A stretch of 64,000 bases of DNA from Doryteuthis pealeii (GCA_023376005.1 CM042145.1:19054204-19118203); one strand, 5' to 3'. Counted from the first letter of the stretch, positions 22,190 through 33,140 are shown. Program-made: numbers and translations. The notes: generated from the letters alone by a model not told the origin.

Positions 22190-22650
22190 ATATATACTTG
22201 AAGGCACTTACAACGCGTGTATCGCATAAAATTCGATAGAACTTGACAAGTGTAATCCCAGCAAAGGATGGCTCGATGTGTAGAATACCGTACAGACTGT
22301 TTCGACTTTATTAAGTCTCATCAGCGGCATATACTAACGATTTCCCTCCGACAGAGAAACCGGACTTCAGCAGACACAGTGAAACACTAGTGAAACACTT
22401 TTATCGCCTCGGCCACAGTACACAGCTGACCATCCTAGCGAAATTAAGCTTGTCAAATGAAACTGCTACACGCCTCTACCATAACGTTATTGAGAGAATA
22501 ATAACAACAAACAGACCGTATGCCCTTCGGCGAAGTGAATTTTTTGGATGTTTGTTTATTTTAGAAACGTTGCTGAATAAAGTGAAGGCACTTACAACGC
22601 GTGTATCGAATTTTATGCGATACACGCGTTGTAAGTGCCTTCAAGTAAAA
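22190..22650 (-). mobile_element. Hammerhead-bearing retroelement piece (Penelope-like candidate)
   Basis: Bounded by repeats of GAAGGCACTTACAACGCGTG at about 22199 and 22588, with an inverted copy ending 22643. It holds the hammerhead ribozyme at 22285-22330. GC content is higher than in the flanks. No reverse transcriptase or endonuclease motif was recognised, so the Penelope-like assignment rests on the known link of such ribozymes to that class. (TA)n tracts sit on both sides. Confidence 0.6.
22285..22330 (-). ncRNA. Type I hammerhead ribozyme
   Basis: Minus strand, in order: stem I 3' strand AUGCCG (22330-22325); core CUGAUGA (22324-22318); stem II GACUU-AAUA-AAGUC (22317-22304); GAAA (22303-22300); short stem III with CAG/CUG around U, or CA/UG around GUC (22299-22293); then U and A (22292-22291) at the cleavage site; and stem I 5' strand CGGUAU (22290-22285), which pairs with AUGCCG through six pairs including one G-U. 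All invariant core bases are present. The predicted product is self-cleavage after the A. Short stem III and open stem I are typical of ribozymes in Penelope-like and related retroelements. Confidence 0.88.
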
Positions 22651-22652
22651 AA

Positions 22653-22654
<2 letters not shown>

Positions 22655-22690
<36 letters not shown>
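22655..22690. repeat. (TA)n microsatellite
   Basis: Uninterrupted TA run. Confidence 0.9.
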
Positions 22691-22693
<3 letters not shown>

Positions 22694-23380
22694 TTAAAGA
22701 AATCAGTTTAAAAATTATGAAGTCACACCACAAACGTGAGAGGAGAGAGAACATGCAAGATAGAATCAAAGCACCTAATTCCAAACCAAATTTAAATTAA
22801 CTTCAAGTTTGAAATTTTAAAAAATGCAATAAAATCCATTGCCGTAATTGAACAATAAAACAAATCCAGTGTTAACATGTTAAATTATCAGTTTAACGAA
22901 TTCACAGGCAAATTGTTTTTGGTATATGATTTTATTAATTAATAAGACCCCTAATAACTGCAGGAACATTGATAATATACAAATGTTCTTGTGTGAATTA
23001 TGTTATGAAAAAAATTGACAAAAGGCTGACAGTTATTTAAATTTTCTTAGATATATTTTCAAATAGTGCCATAAGTCGGATATTGATTCATGGAAAAGCA
23101 ATGAATACTTCAAGCAACTATGAATAGAAAAGTTTTAACTATAGAAATAGAAACAGTTGGAACAGAAGTTGGAGATCAGAAAGTATGAAAAAGATGTCTA
23201 GTTTTTGTTCTAAAATGGCAATACAGAAGAAACTTTTCATTTCATCAGCATCCAAAACCCAACATGCAAATAAAAGACTTTAATGTAATCCTCAAATCAA
23301 AAACTATTCATCCTGCAACTATATACATTTTTTTTTTTTTTAATCTGAAAAAATGGTGAATGCCTTTGTTAGTTTCAGAC
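22691..23380. other. Intron sequence, no feature seen
   Basis: AT-rich, no recognised repeat termini or in-phase exon. Confidence 0.5.
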
Positions 23381-23384
23381 CTAA

Positions 23385-23680
23385 CAGCATCTAGAGTTGC
23401 TCCCCTTGATCAGTAGATCAGTTGATGGGAATTCTCATTCCTTTAACCATGACTGGGTACAAGTGTTAAGCCGTGTTAATTATTCTATGTTAATGTTGCC
23501 CTGGTCCAGGATTGAACCTGCAGCCCAGAGATGTTCCGTGCAGGCTCCAGATTATGACAAGAATGTTCCAGGGTTCGAGAAGGTTCCCTGGATCTGACAA
23601 GAAATACCTGAAGGCATATTGGCCAAAACGTTGAGTAGATAATAAAAATGAGTAATATTTGGGTTTCAAATACTTCAGGG
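23385..23680 (+). repeat. Family-F element, partial
   Basis: GTGTTAAGCCGTGTTAATTA, CCAGGATTGAACCTGCAG, GACAAGAAATACCTGAAG and CCAAAACGTTGAGTAGAT parallel 40625-40930. The small frames on either strand are element sequence. Confidence 0.7.
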
Positions 23681-24299
23681 TTTGTTTTTTGTTTTTTTTA
23701 AGAAATCTCATAAATATATAGAATTCTGGATTTAAATAATTGGATCATTCACTGAGTTACCCTAATGGTCCTAATTAATATTAGTCAGATTATCTGTATT
23801 ATATCACCTAATAATACCAATATAAATAGTGAAACATAAAGGGGGGAAAAATCCAATGACATCAAATGGAAATAATCATTAGTTTTGTTAAGCTATACAA
23901 TTTCTATAATTTCCAAAATGTTTTATAATGCATTTATGATGATAGACTAAAAACAATTGATTTGGGGAATCCAAAGGAAGAGTTAGAGCAGAGGTCAGGA
24001 GGTAGAAAGGTTGTGCAAAACAGGAGAAGAGAAAGAGCTGGACTTACTGACTGTACAGCAGTATTTAGAGCAGGGCCTGCCTGTAGAACAGAGGAACATT
24101 AAGTGAATGCTAACAAGTATTTATTAGATCAATTCTGTTAGTTGGTCAGTCAGTCTACAGAAGACTCAAAAGATGGTTGACAACTTCGAGGCAGGTCCTG
24201 CTGATATAACAATTAGTAGACGCAAAACTACTTACCAAAATTTTAAATGAAGATTTGCAGCAGAAAATTAAAATTTACTAAGTCATTCTTTTTTTTTTT

Positions 24300-24735
24300 T
24301 GGTTGGTTGGTTTATTGATTTTAACGGCATATCAACCTGTCTGGGTTATGTCATGCCTAACGGTTAGGAAGTAATATATGTTGTGCATTTATATTCATAC
24401 TTTTTAGTAATTGGTTTTAACAATGTGTTAGCACCATTGAGGATCATGTTGTATCGTATTAATTAAGTTCATGTCTATATTCTATGGTATATCAACCCGT
24501 CTGGGGTTATGTCATGCCTAACGGTTAGGAAGTAATATATGTTGTGTATTTATATTTATACTTTTTAGTAATTGGTTTTAACAATGTGTTAGCACCATTG
24601 GGGATCATGTTGTATGGTATTGATTAAGTTCATGTCTATATTCTATGGTATAATTTATTTCCCTCAAAAAGGACAGAATGTCCTCCATGTTTTTTTTGTT
24701 TGTTTCTTTTGTTTGTTTTTTTTTCATTTTTATAT
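24300..24735 (-). repeat. LINE family-D 3' UTR, two tandem partial copies
   Basis: GGCATATCAACC-GTCTGGGTT, GGTTAGGAAGTAATATATGT and CACCATTGAGGATCATGT occur twice (about 24327-24470 and 24489-24655). The same sequence forms the 3' end of the LINE at 55060-55905. Confidence 0.78.
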
Positions 24736-24972
24736 GAAAGGAGATGTTTGATGAATATCGTAACAAGTTTGTTTGTTTTTATTTGAACTTTTCACTCACT
24801 TTATCTAGAGTTTATCATTTTTTTTTTTCTTTTAGAAAAAACTAATTTCTGATTACAAGTTTTACAGCTTTCTTACAAACTCTTTTTTTTTTATAACACT
24901 ACTAACACTACTTTAATAATAACACTAATATTACTAGTTTATTTAAAATTGAAAAAGTGATGGGAACATATA

Positions 24973-25266
24973 TATATGTAACAACCCCTCCGCATGAGCA
25001 AGATGTGACACATGGTCAATTTCTTAAGCGGCGTTTAACAGGTTTGAATTCAGAGTTTTCCTTCACCTAGACAGGTTGTCTTACCAAGGTTGAAGAGCCC
25101 AGTCTGCCCTACTATTTACCCATAGTTGGAGGGAGTATAGTTGGATTCATACCTTTACCAAGAGTATTAGCACTATGTGAAATACAAACAGTTTTGTCTA
25201 GGATTTGAACTCAGGTCGACAAGTCCATTTCCTACGACTCTAACCATTATGCCACGTGCTTCCATA
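24973..25266 (-). repeat. Family-B SINE with target duplication
   Basis: Full-length; flanked by TGATGGGAACATATA on the left and TGATAGGAACATATA on the right. Confidence 0.85.
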
Positions 25267-25461
25267 TGATAGGAACATATAAGAAACAAGTATATGTTTA
25301 AATCTAAATGATTTGCTGCCAGTCTAATTCATCAGTAAGGCAGCTATTACATTAAGACAGACTTTAGTCAAGTAAAAGGGATGAGAGTCCATGTTTTGCC
25401 AGGAATTTATTCTTAACAAACTACCATAGAATCACAATTGTAATAAAAAACAATTAAAATT

Positions 25462-25935
25462 AACATGTTTAGCTCAGTTGATAGAGCCATCCACCAAGGA
25501 ATCATAAAGTTCTGGGTTAGATACCGGTCCTCACTAATTTAACGCAGGAGTGGCACAGCTTGTGTAATTTGATCTGTGTGGGCGTTCGGCTAGAAACCAC
25601 ATGGTTCCTAGTTCAATTCCGGTCCTCGCCAACTCAGCGTATGAGTAGCACAGGGATCTGTGCGGTAAAGTAAGGAGCTGATGGTAGGTGTGACGCTCCA
25701 CCTCAGATGCCAAAAAAAATCTCCTTGGTCTAGCACTAGTGAAAAGGGGATAGACTCCCTCGCTGATTGGCTGATACCGACTTTAGGCTGCCCCGATAAC
25801 TTTACTTACTTTACTTAGTAAAGTGGGGAGCTGACAGTAGGTATGGTGCTTCACCTCAGCAAAACAATCTCCCTGGTCTAGCACTAGCAAGAAGGGGATA
25901 GATTCCTTAGCTGTCCAGCTATAGGCCAATTAGAC
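25462..25935 (+). repeat. SINE family A, three partial copies in tandem
   Basis: Heads at 25468 (TTAGCTCAGTTGATAGAGCC) and about 25583 (GGCTAGAAACCACATGG), and a third body at 25818-25935 without a head. Joins fall within SINE sequence. Confidence 0.78.
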
Positions 25936-26394
25936 TTTTCTTTTTTTTTTTAACTGTGTATAAAGTGCAGCCCCAATTCAAGGCAAAAATATTTCAAGAA
26001 AAAGCCCAGTTCTTTAGTAAAACCATGCAGTACTTTTTGTCCGAGATGAAAGGTCACCAGATATGACTAAAATAAAGACTTTTGGATGAAAATAAAGACA
26101 TTATATTTATAACTTTCTGCTGCTTTTCAACATTGAATAAAAATTAAACAGTGTAGGTATTTAAATTTCACAATATAGAAATGTTTTTAAAAATATTTCA
26201 TATTTCAAATAATATCTTAATAAAATACATCAAACAAGTATTAGAGAGACAGAACTAATTTTGTGATGACTTTTCTTAGCGATATCTACAGTTGAATATG
26301 TAATACAATGCTTATCATTAATATAACGGATAAATTCTTACTGAAAGTATAAATGAAAACTAAATGGATTTTCTATAAAGAAAAATCATAATAT

Positions 26395-26812
26395 TCATTT
26401 ATATCAGAAAAGAAATTTGAAAAATCATACAGATGTTATTAATTAATGTTGTATTTATTGGCTAATATTGCAATATTTCAATCTGTATAAGACTCATCAT
26501 CAGAAACGATCTGTTATATAACGAAGAAAACAGTTTTTTAAAAATAACTCAATGTTTTAGAGTAAACATGTTCTTTAAGAATTCTATAAGAATTTAAATT
26601 TCTTTTCTCTTAAAATCCTTATGAGTTATTTCCCTTACAAACTGGTCATATTTATCAAAAAAACTATTTTCTTCATTACATAATAGATGGGCCTCTGATG
26701 ATGATCTTATACAGACTTAAATATTGCAATATTAGCCAATAGATACAACATTAATAACATCTGTGTGTTTTTTCAAATTTCTTTTCTGATATACTGTCGG
26801 ATACACTTCCTT
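26395..26812. mobile_element. Fold-back element with decayed hammerhead cores
   Basis: Arms: TATCAGAAAAGAAATTTGAA ... ACAGATGTTATTAATTAATG on the left against ATTAATAACATCTGTGTG ... CAAATTTCTTTTCTGATATA on the right. Near the inner end of each arm is CTGATGA (plus 26695-26701; minus about 26498-26492) followed by a hairpin and a (G/T)AAATATTGCAATATT hairpin, the order of a hammerhead. Confidence 0.7.
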
Positions 26813-26872
26813 ATTTTTTTTTAGAAATATTCATTTGGAAAAAAAAAAAAAAAAAAAAAGTAGCACTCTTAC

Positions 26873-26932
26873 CTTTACTTTGATATCATCCCAAATATCT
26901 TTTCCTCCCCTCTGAAGTTTTTTGCCTTGTTT
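26873..26932 (-). CDS. DENND1: DENND1 exon 12 of window: basic linker
   Basis: 60 nt, 20 codons, phase 0/0. It encodes KQGKKLQRGGKDIWDDIKVK. It is strongly basic and lies where family members carry a charged helix after the dDENN module. Acceptor ttttag preceded by a long T tract on the sense strand (26935-26959 plus-strand A run), donor gtaaga. Support comes from position, phase and splice sites more than from motif identity. It is symmetric and skippable. Confidence 0.8.
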
Positions 26933-26995
26933 CTAAAAAAAAAAAAAAAAAAAAAAAAAGATATCAAATTTAAATTCAAATAGACTAATCCAAAG

Positions 26996-27034
<39 letters not shown>

Positions 27035-27157
27035 GTTCCATTTGTTCTTCATTTCTATCCTGGTAAATACTGCTTTAAACTTGGTATTTTTTTGAAAAAC
27101 CTTGTATTCTTAAAAAAAAAATTAATGAATGGAAAGGTTATATTTTTTTTTTTTCAG

Positions 27158-27219
27158 AATACAAGGTGTGTCAAAAAGTACAAAAAATCTCAATACTCTT
27201 TTGACACACCTTGTAAATA
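27158..27219. mobile_element. Very small inverted-repeat element
   Basis: ACAAGGTGTGTCAAAAAGTA and ACTCTTTTGACACACCTTGT, 16 nt apart. The same end sequence recurs as direct copies at 61981 and 62072. Confidence 0.75.
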
Positions 27220-27474
27220 AAAGATTGATGTAGATAAAGTGAAACAATACAAAATGTATAAGTGCAAGAAGCAGTTTGGTTAAAGTGGGTTAGATCTGCA
27301 GCTTTAAGGTTGGATGTAGTCTTCTAAAATAACAAAGTGCAGCCTTGTCAAAGACCAATTAAAATTAACTACCTTCAAATTTAAAACCAGATATCCCAAC
27401 ACTTTCTTGAAAAAAAAAAAAATCATTCAAAAGTTTATAATGTTTTTCCTTTCTTTTAAGTAATAATCTCTAAT

Positions 27475-27915
27475 TCCCTTAGCTCAGTCGGTAGAGCATC
27501 AGCCAAGAAAACACAAGGTTCCGGGTTTGATACCAGCCCTCGCCAACTCAGCATATGAGTAGCACAAGGATCTGTGCGGTAAAGTAAGGAACTGGTTGCC
27601 CAACTCAGACACTAAAATAATCTCTTTGGTTAGCGCTAGTCAAAAGGGGATAGACTCCCTTGCTGACTGCCTGATACCGATTTTAGGCCACCCCAACGAT
27701 TTTAATACTTATATGAGGGGGTGATAACCAAGGCTATACCAAGTAAAGATCTGGCTGCTATACAACTGGAGTCTTTGACTGGAGGCAAGTACGCAATGGC
27801 ACTTAACCTCAGATGCTAAAAAACAATTTCTTTGGATGAGCGCTAGTGAAAAGGGCATAGACTTCCTCACTGTCTGGCTGATACCGACTTTAGGCCAACC
27901 CCGACGACTTTAATT
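27475..27915 (+). repeat. SINE family A, full copy plus partial second body
   Basis: Head CTTAGCTCAGTCGGTAGAGC and B-box-like GGTTCCGGGTTTGATACC, body to 27700; a second diverged body (GTAAAGATCTGG ... CCCCGACGACTTTA) runs to 27915. Confidence 0.8.
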
Positions 27916-28372
27916 TTTTAAATTTTTTTTTATTTACTTTCCCTTTATTGGCCAGATTATCTGATATTTTCCAAATCACTTGCTTCAATACACTTCCTTT
28001 TCTTTCTTGATATCACTTTTCTCCATTTTGGCCCAAATTGCTTGATAATTTTAAACATGTCCGCCAGCAGAACTAGAGCTTTTGGTACTCTGTGATCACA
28101 TCCTTCACTCCACTCTTAGAATTACCTTGCTTTAGATGTGCTCACACAACGATATTCCCAACATGGATCTTTTCATATCTCTCTGTGTCATAACCAGCCT
28201 CTGTTCTTCCTTCTTAGTTGTAGCCCACGTTTCACTCTTGTATAACATCACATATTTAGTATTATATATTAAATTTGGACTAAGTTATTAACTAAAAAAA
28301 AATTGTTGTAAACATACTAAAAATTTATTGAGTTTGACCTTATTTAGTAGACAATAAATTTCAAACAAAAAC
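27916..28372. other. Intron sequence with probable old LINE debris
   Basis: The stretch 28040-28250 is less AT-rich (TTACCTTGCTTTAGATGTGC, TTGTAGCCCACGTTTCACTC). In the minus frame it resembles decayed LINE coding sequence, but no motif can be fixed. Confidence 0.3.
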
Positions 28373-28661
28373 GGTAATCTGAACATTAGCTACATAAATG
28401 AGAGTAACCTCCTCTTGTTTATTTCACTTTGCGTTCTTAATTGTGCTTGCGCATTATTTGAAATGAACTTAATGGTTATTAAGAACACATTTTATGATAT
28501 TTTCATGTTAAAACATGCAGTTGTATTGATTTGAACAAATTCATATTTTCAGTGTAGATTTACGGTGAAATGAAAATGGCCGACTAAAAACATATGGTTT
28601 CCTCAAAGTGAAATAAATAAGGGTAGGTTACTCTCATTTATGTAGTTAATGTTCAGATTAC
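28373..28661. mobile_element. TIR MITE, family E
   Basis: GGTAATCTGAACATTAGCTA at the left and its near complement TAGTTAATGTTCAGATTACC at the right; AAATGAGAGTAACC is also inverted. Copies at 32597-33057 and 46492-46790. Confidence 0.82.
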
Positions 28662-29084
28662 CCAAAAAACTCCTTATTCCTCAACTACTTGATTGATAAA
28701 CTATGAATGTTTTAAAATAAAACTCAAAGTTACTGTACAAGTTCTTCATTGCTGTAAAAAGGAAAAAAATATATATGTACAGCATTTTTTTTCCTAATAG
28801 TTACCTAAAAATATTTTCATTGCACTGATAAATATAAGGCTTATTTTTTTTTTTTTTAAATCTCAGGTAGGAAATAACTTAATTGGTTCCAATTGTTTGT
28901 AAGAATAAAATGTAAAAAATATTATCGTTTTCCTCATTTTTTAAAGACCTATTAATAATTTACTCAATAACATATACTAAAAAAATAAATTAAAAAAATT
29001 TTAAAAATTTATTTCCACAAAATATTTAAAGCAAACTAATTTATTAAGAAAAAATAAATAAATAAAAGAAAGATTAATATTAGT

Positions 29085-29430
29085 AATATTTGGATTATTC
29101 AGGACTATTGTCCTCATCTTTATTGCTATCTGTACAACGTTTCAGCCGATTTGCCCTCCGGCCTTCTTCAGGTATTTTTTGTCGGTTTCATGAACCTTCA
29201 TTTTTTACTTCAGGATTTTACAATGTCACTGTCAATTGGATGCCAGTTCCATGATTGCTCCCAATTATGAAAAGAAGGTTCCCAAATTCAAGAATGTTCA
29301 TGAACCCGACAAGAAATACCTGAAGAAGGCCGAAGGGCACATTGTCTGAACGTTGAACAGATAACAATAAAGATGAGGACAATAGTCCGAATAATCCAAA
29401 TAATACTAATTATCAATCCTGATCTCAAAA
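29085..29430. mobile_element. Family-F inverted-repeat element
   Basis: Left TTTGGATTATTCAGGACTAT, GTACAACGTTTCAGCCGATT and CCTTCTTCAGGTATTTTT are mirrored on the right by ACCTGAAGAAGGCCGAAGGG, CTGAACGTTGAACAG and AGTCCGAATAATCCAAATAA. It ends just beyond the donor of exon 11. Confidence 0.8.
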
Positions 29431-29549
29431 AATTCATAGAAAAAGATTAACATCTTTTGAAGTCAATAAAGTAATAAACAGGTTAACTTAAAATGGTTAT
29501 ATTGAATGATAATACCAAGTTTAATTGTTTTATATAAAATATGACTTAC

Positions 29550-29681
29550 CTTCATATTTCCTAGCCATTCTTTATATCGGGAATGAGCATTCATCTTATC
29601 TGCATGTTGAGTTGCCTCCCTTTCAAACACATCAGTGAAACCAATTCCACAGTTTAACATATCTAATCTCTCATTGATAAA
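29550..29681 (-). CDS. DENND1: DENND1 exon 11 of window: end of downstream DENN
   Basis: 132 nt, 44 codons, phase 0/0. It encodes FINERLDMLNCGIGFTDVFE then REATQHADKMNAHSRYKEWL and GNMK. F---RL-MLN-G-GF-DVFE and Y-EWL match the final helices of the dDENN module. Acceptor tttcag, donor gtaagt. It is the last exon with unambiguous domain homology; those further left encode linker and tail. Confidence 0.94.
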
Positions 29682-29891
29682 CTGAAAAATAATTATAAAA
29701 CAAGAAATAATATGTAATTTTCCTCACATAAATTTATGTTATATATTCTTTTGTTATATTAAGTTATAAGTTTGTAAAAATAACAAAAATTATTTAAAAA
29801 AATGAAATTAGAAAATACAGAAAATCTGTTTATATACTAAAATTGTTTTTGTAGCTTTTTCATAATTGTTTTCTAAACATGAAAAGTATTA

Positions 29892-29929
<38 letters not shown>

Positions 29930-30191
29930 CACCAAATGAAAATAGTGTAATAATAAGTAATAAATTAAGTATAAAATACAATTACATACATTTCATTACA
30001 TATTATATACAAAAAAAGATCAGGATTCTACACAAGTTTCTAATGAAACTACATATTTAAATAATGATTTTTGTCTGTTTTCTGTTTTCCTTGTAATGAA
30101 TTTGGTAATAAATACCAGCACAACAACAAAAACTCAAATTGCATTTAATATTATACATAATGTTATGATTCTTTCAACTAAAAGTCTGCCT

Positions 30192-30388
30192 GGTTATTTC
30201 CTATAAAAGTCTAACATGATCAAAGGGGAACCACCCTTGACTGATAAATTATTTATTTATTTTCCCATTAAACTAACCCCAAACCCTAACCCCATCTTCT
30301 TTTTTCCTAGTAGATCAATAAATAAATAAATAATTTATCAGTCAAGAGTGGTTCCCCTTTGATCATGTTAGACTTATAGGAAATAACC
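30192..30388. mobile_element. TIR MITE, about 197 bp
   Basis: GGTTATTTCCTATAAAAGTC is complementary to GACTTATAGGAAATAACCG, with AGGGGAACCACCCTTGACTG also inverted. A near-identical copy is at 40048-40241. The internal ACCCTAACCC run is part of the element. Confidence 0.85.
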
Positions 30389-30649
30389 GTTTGCCTTTTC
30401 CTAACTTTAAAATCAACAAGTCCTGTAGTTAGGTGATGGCATCTGTTAAGTCTTGAGAGACCATACACCTGGATTTAGGAGCAGACCTAAGTAGGATGGT
30501 ATTAAAAAAATAGCAATTGTCCATACAACTAATATTATTCCCTCTCTATGTTATTGATGCTGTGTAGCAAGATGGGGTTATTATTCTGACTTTTGTGAGC
30601 TAGAACTACTATATTAGAAAAGGAGGAAGAAGGAAATAAGTGAGAGAGT

Positions 30650-31100
30650 AAAGGTTTAAAAAATAGTGATGAGCAAAACAGGATGAACGATGGTTTGACC
30701 GGAGCGTGACCTCCCAAATGGAGAATTGAGTGTTAACCGGAAGTCGGGTGTTGACCGGAACCGGAAGTCACGTGGTGACGTGGAACAACGAGGAAAGGGA
30801 CCGGCCTCTTTTTGCTTTCGGACGCGTAGGGGAACAGACGGGCCTTTGGTGCCTAGTATGGGGTCACAGTAATCAAGTAGTGTTCTCTCTCTCTTTGCCT
30901 TTCCTTCTCTCTGATACGAACCCATGAGAAAGCACGATAATAAAGGCTAGCAGTTGTGACTACATATTTCTCGCGTTGTAATTTTTATGAACAAGATGAC
31001 CACCACGTGCAGAAGACATTTTTAGTACGGTGAATATATCGCCACCACCGTCGCCGCATTACTTATATACATTTGGGTACTGTGAAAATACGACAACGTT
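30650..31100. other. GC-richer island with polyadenylation-type signal
   Basis: GTTGACCGGAACCGGAAGTC, GACCGGCCTCTTTTTGC and GGACGCGTAGG are far more GC-rich than the surroundings. GATAATAAAGGCTAGC and GTGACTACATATTTCTCGCG follow. It looks like an LTR or an element end, but no matched second end is seen. Frames on both strands have no recognisable domain. Confidence 0.4.
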
Positions 31101-31123
31101 ACAGCTGTCTAAGAGAAGAATAA

Positions 31124-31412
31124 ATATATATACCAACCCCTCCGCACAAGCAGGATGCGACACAAGGTCAATTTCTTAAGCGGAGTTTAACAGGTTTGAA
31201 TTCAGAGTTTTACTTCTCCTAGACCGGTTGCCTAACCAAGGTTAAAGAGCCCAGTCTGCCCTACTATTTACCCATAGCTGGAGGGAGAGTAGGATTCATA
31301 CCTTTCCCAAGGGTATTAGCGCTAAGTGAAATGCAATTACCACGTCCAGGATTTGAACTCGGGCGACGAGTCCATTTCCCATGACTTTAACCATTACACC
31401 ACACGCTTCTCC
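31124..31412 (-). repeat. Family-B SINE with exact 13-bp target duplication
   Basis: AAGAGAAGAATAA occurs at 31111-31123 and 31413-31425. The tRNA-like head is on the right (reverse of GAAGCGTGTGGTGTAATGG) and the tail on the left ends in TA repeats. Confidence 0.92.
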
Positions 31413-31480
31413 AAGAGAAGAATAAGAGTCGATACAGCCTGGCTTGAGTATCATTGCAGAATTTGTCAGAATAATGACAA

Positions 31481-31672
31481 AGTCAAATTACAGCTTTAGG
31501 TTTTGAATTCAAAATTGTTCTCCTAGACTGATTGCCAATTAACGCCAGAGAGCTCGGTTTGCTCTGCTATTTTATTCATATCTGTAAAGAGTTGGATTTA
31601 TGGCTTTCTCAAATGCATTTGTGCAAAGTGAATGCAAACAGCCTCAGCCAGAATTTGAACTCTGCTCACATT
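31481..31672 (-). repeat. Family-B SINE, diverged
   Basis: GGTTTTGAATTCAAAATTG, CTCCTAGACTGATTGCC and GCCAGAATTTGAACTCTGC keep the family order at lower identity. Confidence 0.6.
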
Positions 31673-31900
31673 TTCTATGCTAATAAACCACTACTAGTTA
31701 TCCACCCTCGGTAAATTGCCTGTTTGGATAACTGAGTTATCTACCCTTGGTAAATTGCCTGTTTGGAGAGGATCAACTGTGTACGAGTTGATAATTTGCA
31801 TTGACCAATCAACAGCCACCTTGAGGAAGGCAGTTGGAGAGAGCTGCCTATCTAAGCTCAGTGTTTGGGAGACCAGGGGAGTTGATACTTGGATAGAGGA

Positions 31901-31968
31901 ATCTATGCCAGAAGGAACAACATTTGAACTACGCTCTGCAACCAAATGTTGTTCCTTCTGGCATAGAT
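31901..31968. repeat. Short hairpin, 25-bp arms
   Basis: ATCTATGCCAGAAGGAACAA is exactly mirrored by TTGTTCCTTCTGGCATAGAT around a 17-nt loop. Overlapping frames on both strands are shadows of each other. Confidence 0.85.
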
Positions 31969-32155
31969 CCCCCACTCTCATATCTCTAATTACTCTAGCT
32001 AAAGGCAAACTTAAAATCATAGGCAACCATTTACTTTCTAGAATTCCCCAATAATCAGAAAACTTTAATCCACTGTAGATTGGTAAGCTTCATGGTCAAC
32101 AGAATTGATTTCGTAAGAACTTCTCTAATTTTTTTTTTTTTTCAACCTTCAATTT

Positions 32156-32515
32156 GGTTTGGTTTGTTTTACAGCATATCAACCTCGGTGGGTCATTTAA
32201 TACCAACAAAGTTGTGAAATAAATTCATTCTTAATGCATAATACAATTTTCTTTATAAACTCATGTTTTTCTATTTAACCCATAGATAGGACTCTAACAG
32301 GTACTACCACTTTGGGTCAGAGTAGACCAGGGAGCAATGGTGATGAAGGGATGCTCCACATTCTCCAAACCTCCAAAACTGGAAGCTCACCATCAGATAG
32401 AGTTTAACGTCATTCCCAGGACATGTAGACCCTCAGTCACCACCTTCTAGCACCCATATGATAAAAAGGGGTTAAGGGGTTAAGGGTTGCCATAAGGGCA
32501 ATAGGGTTGGGAAAA
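32156..32515 (-). mobile_element. Family-C retroposon copy
   Basis: GGTTTGGTTTGTTTTACAGC then the family order through AGGTACTACCACTTTGGGTC to GGGCAATAGGGTTGGG. Confidence 0.82.
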
Positions 32516-32596
32516 TCATATAGGAAATCACAAAGGAGACAATTTATCAAAAAGATATTTTAAATAGAAACTTTTCTCCCAAGCATGTGTATTAAA

Positions 32597-33057
32597 TAAT
32601 GGGTAATCAGAACATTAGCTACATAAATGAGAGTAACTTCCCCTTGTTTCTTTCATTTTGAGGAAGGCGTGTGGTTTTTTTTGTAAAAACACGGATTTTT
32701 GACAAATTGGGTATACCTATACTTTTCTAATATACAGGTACTCTCATAGAAATATTAACATCTTTTTTTAATCACCTGTGGGAATTCTAAGCATATGTTG
32801 ACAGGGATGGTGAACATGTGGAGACTGTTTGAAAATATATTAAAAGGTATTCCTATAAGGGTGTTAACATTTTTAAATCGATTTAAAAAAAATGATGTTA
32901 ATATTTCTATGAGAGTACCTGCATATTAGAAAAGTATAGGTATACCCAATTAGTCGAAAAATCCTTGTTTTTACAAAATAAAACACACGTCTTCCTCAAA
33001 GTTAAAGAAACAAGGGAGGTTACTCTCATTTATGTAGCTAATATTTAGATTGCCAAA
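32597..33057. mobile_element. TIR MITE, family E, longer version
   Basis: TAATCAGAACATTAGCTACA at the left; TAGCTAATATTTAGATTGCC at the right. Inner arms (ACTCTCATAGAAATATTAAC and its complement) make most of it a fold-back. Confidence 0.8.
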
Positions 33058-33140
33058 TAATGAATGTTAAAGTGTCTATTTAAAGAATGGTATAGACCAC
33101 TACCCATTAGGAATGGACTATTCCAAAGATTTCTATCTTA

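Noticed and set aside
30280..30300. Telomere-like ACCCTAACCC
   Set aside because: A short run inside a MITE that is also present, with slight change, at 40120; not an array.
31694..32054. Overlapping 110- and 112-residue frames on opposite strands
   Set aside because: They cross a hairpin and short direct repeats, have no domain, and mirror each other.
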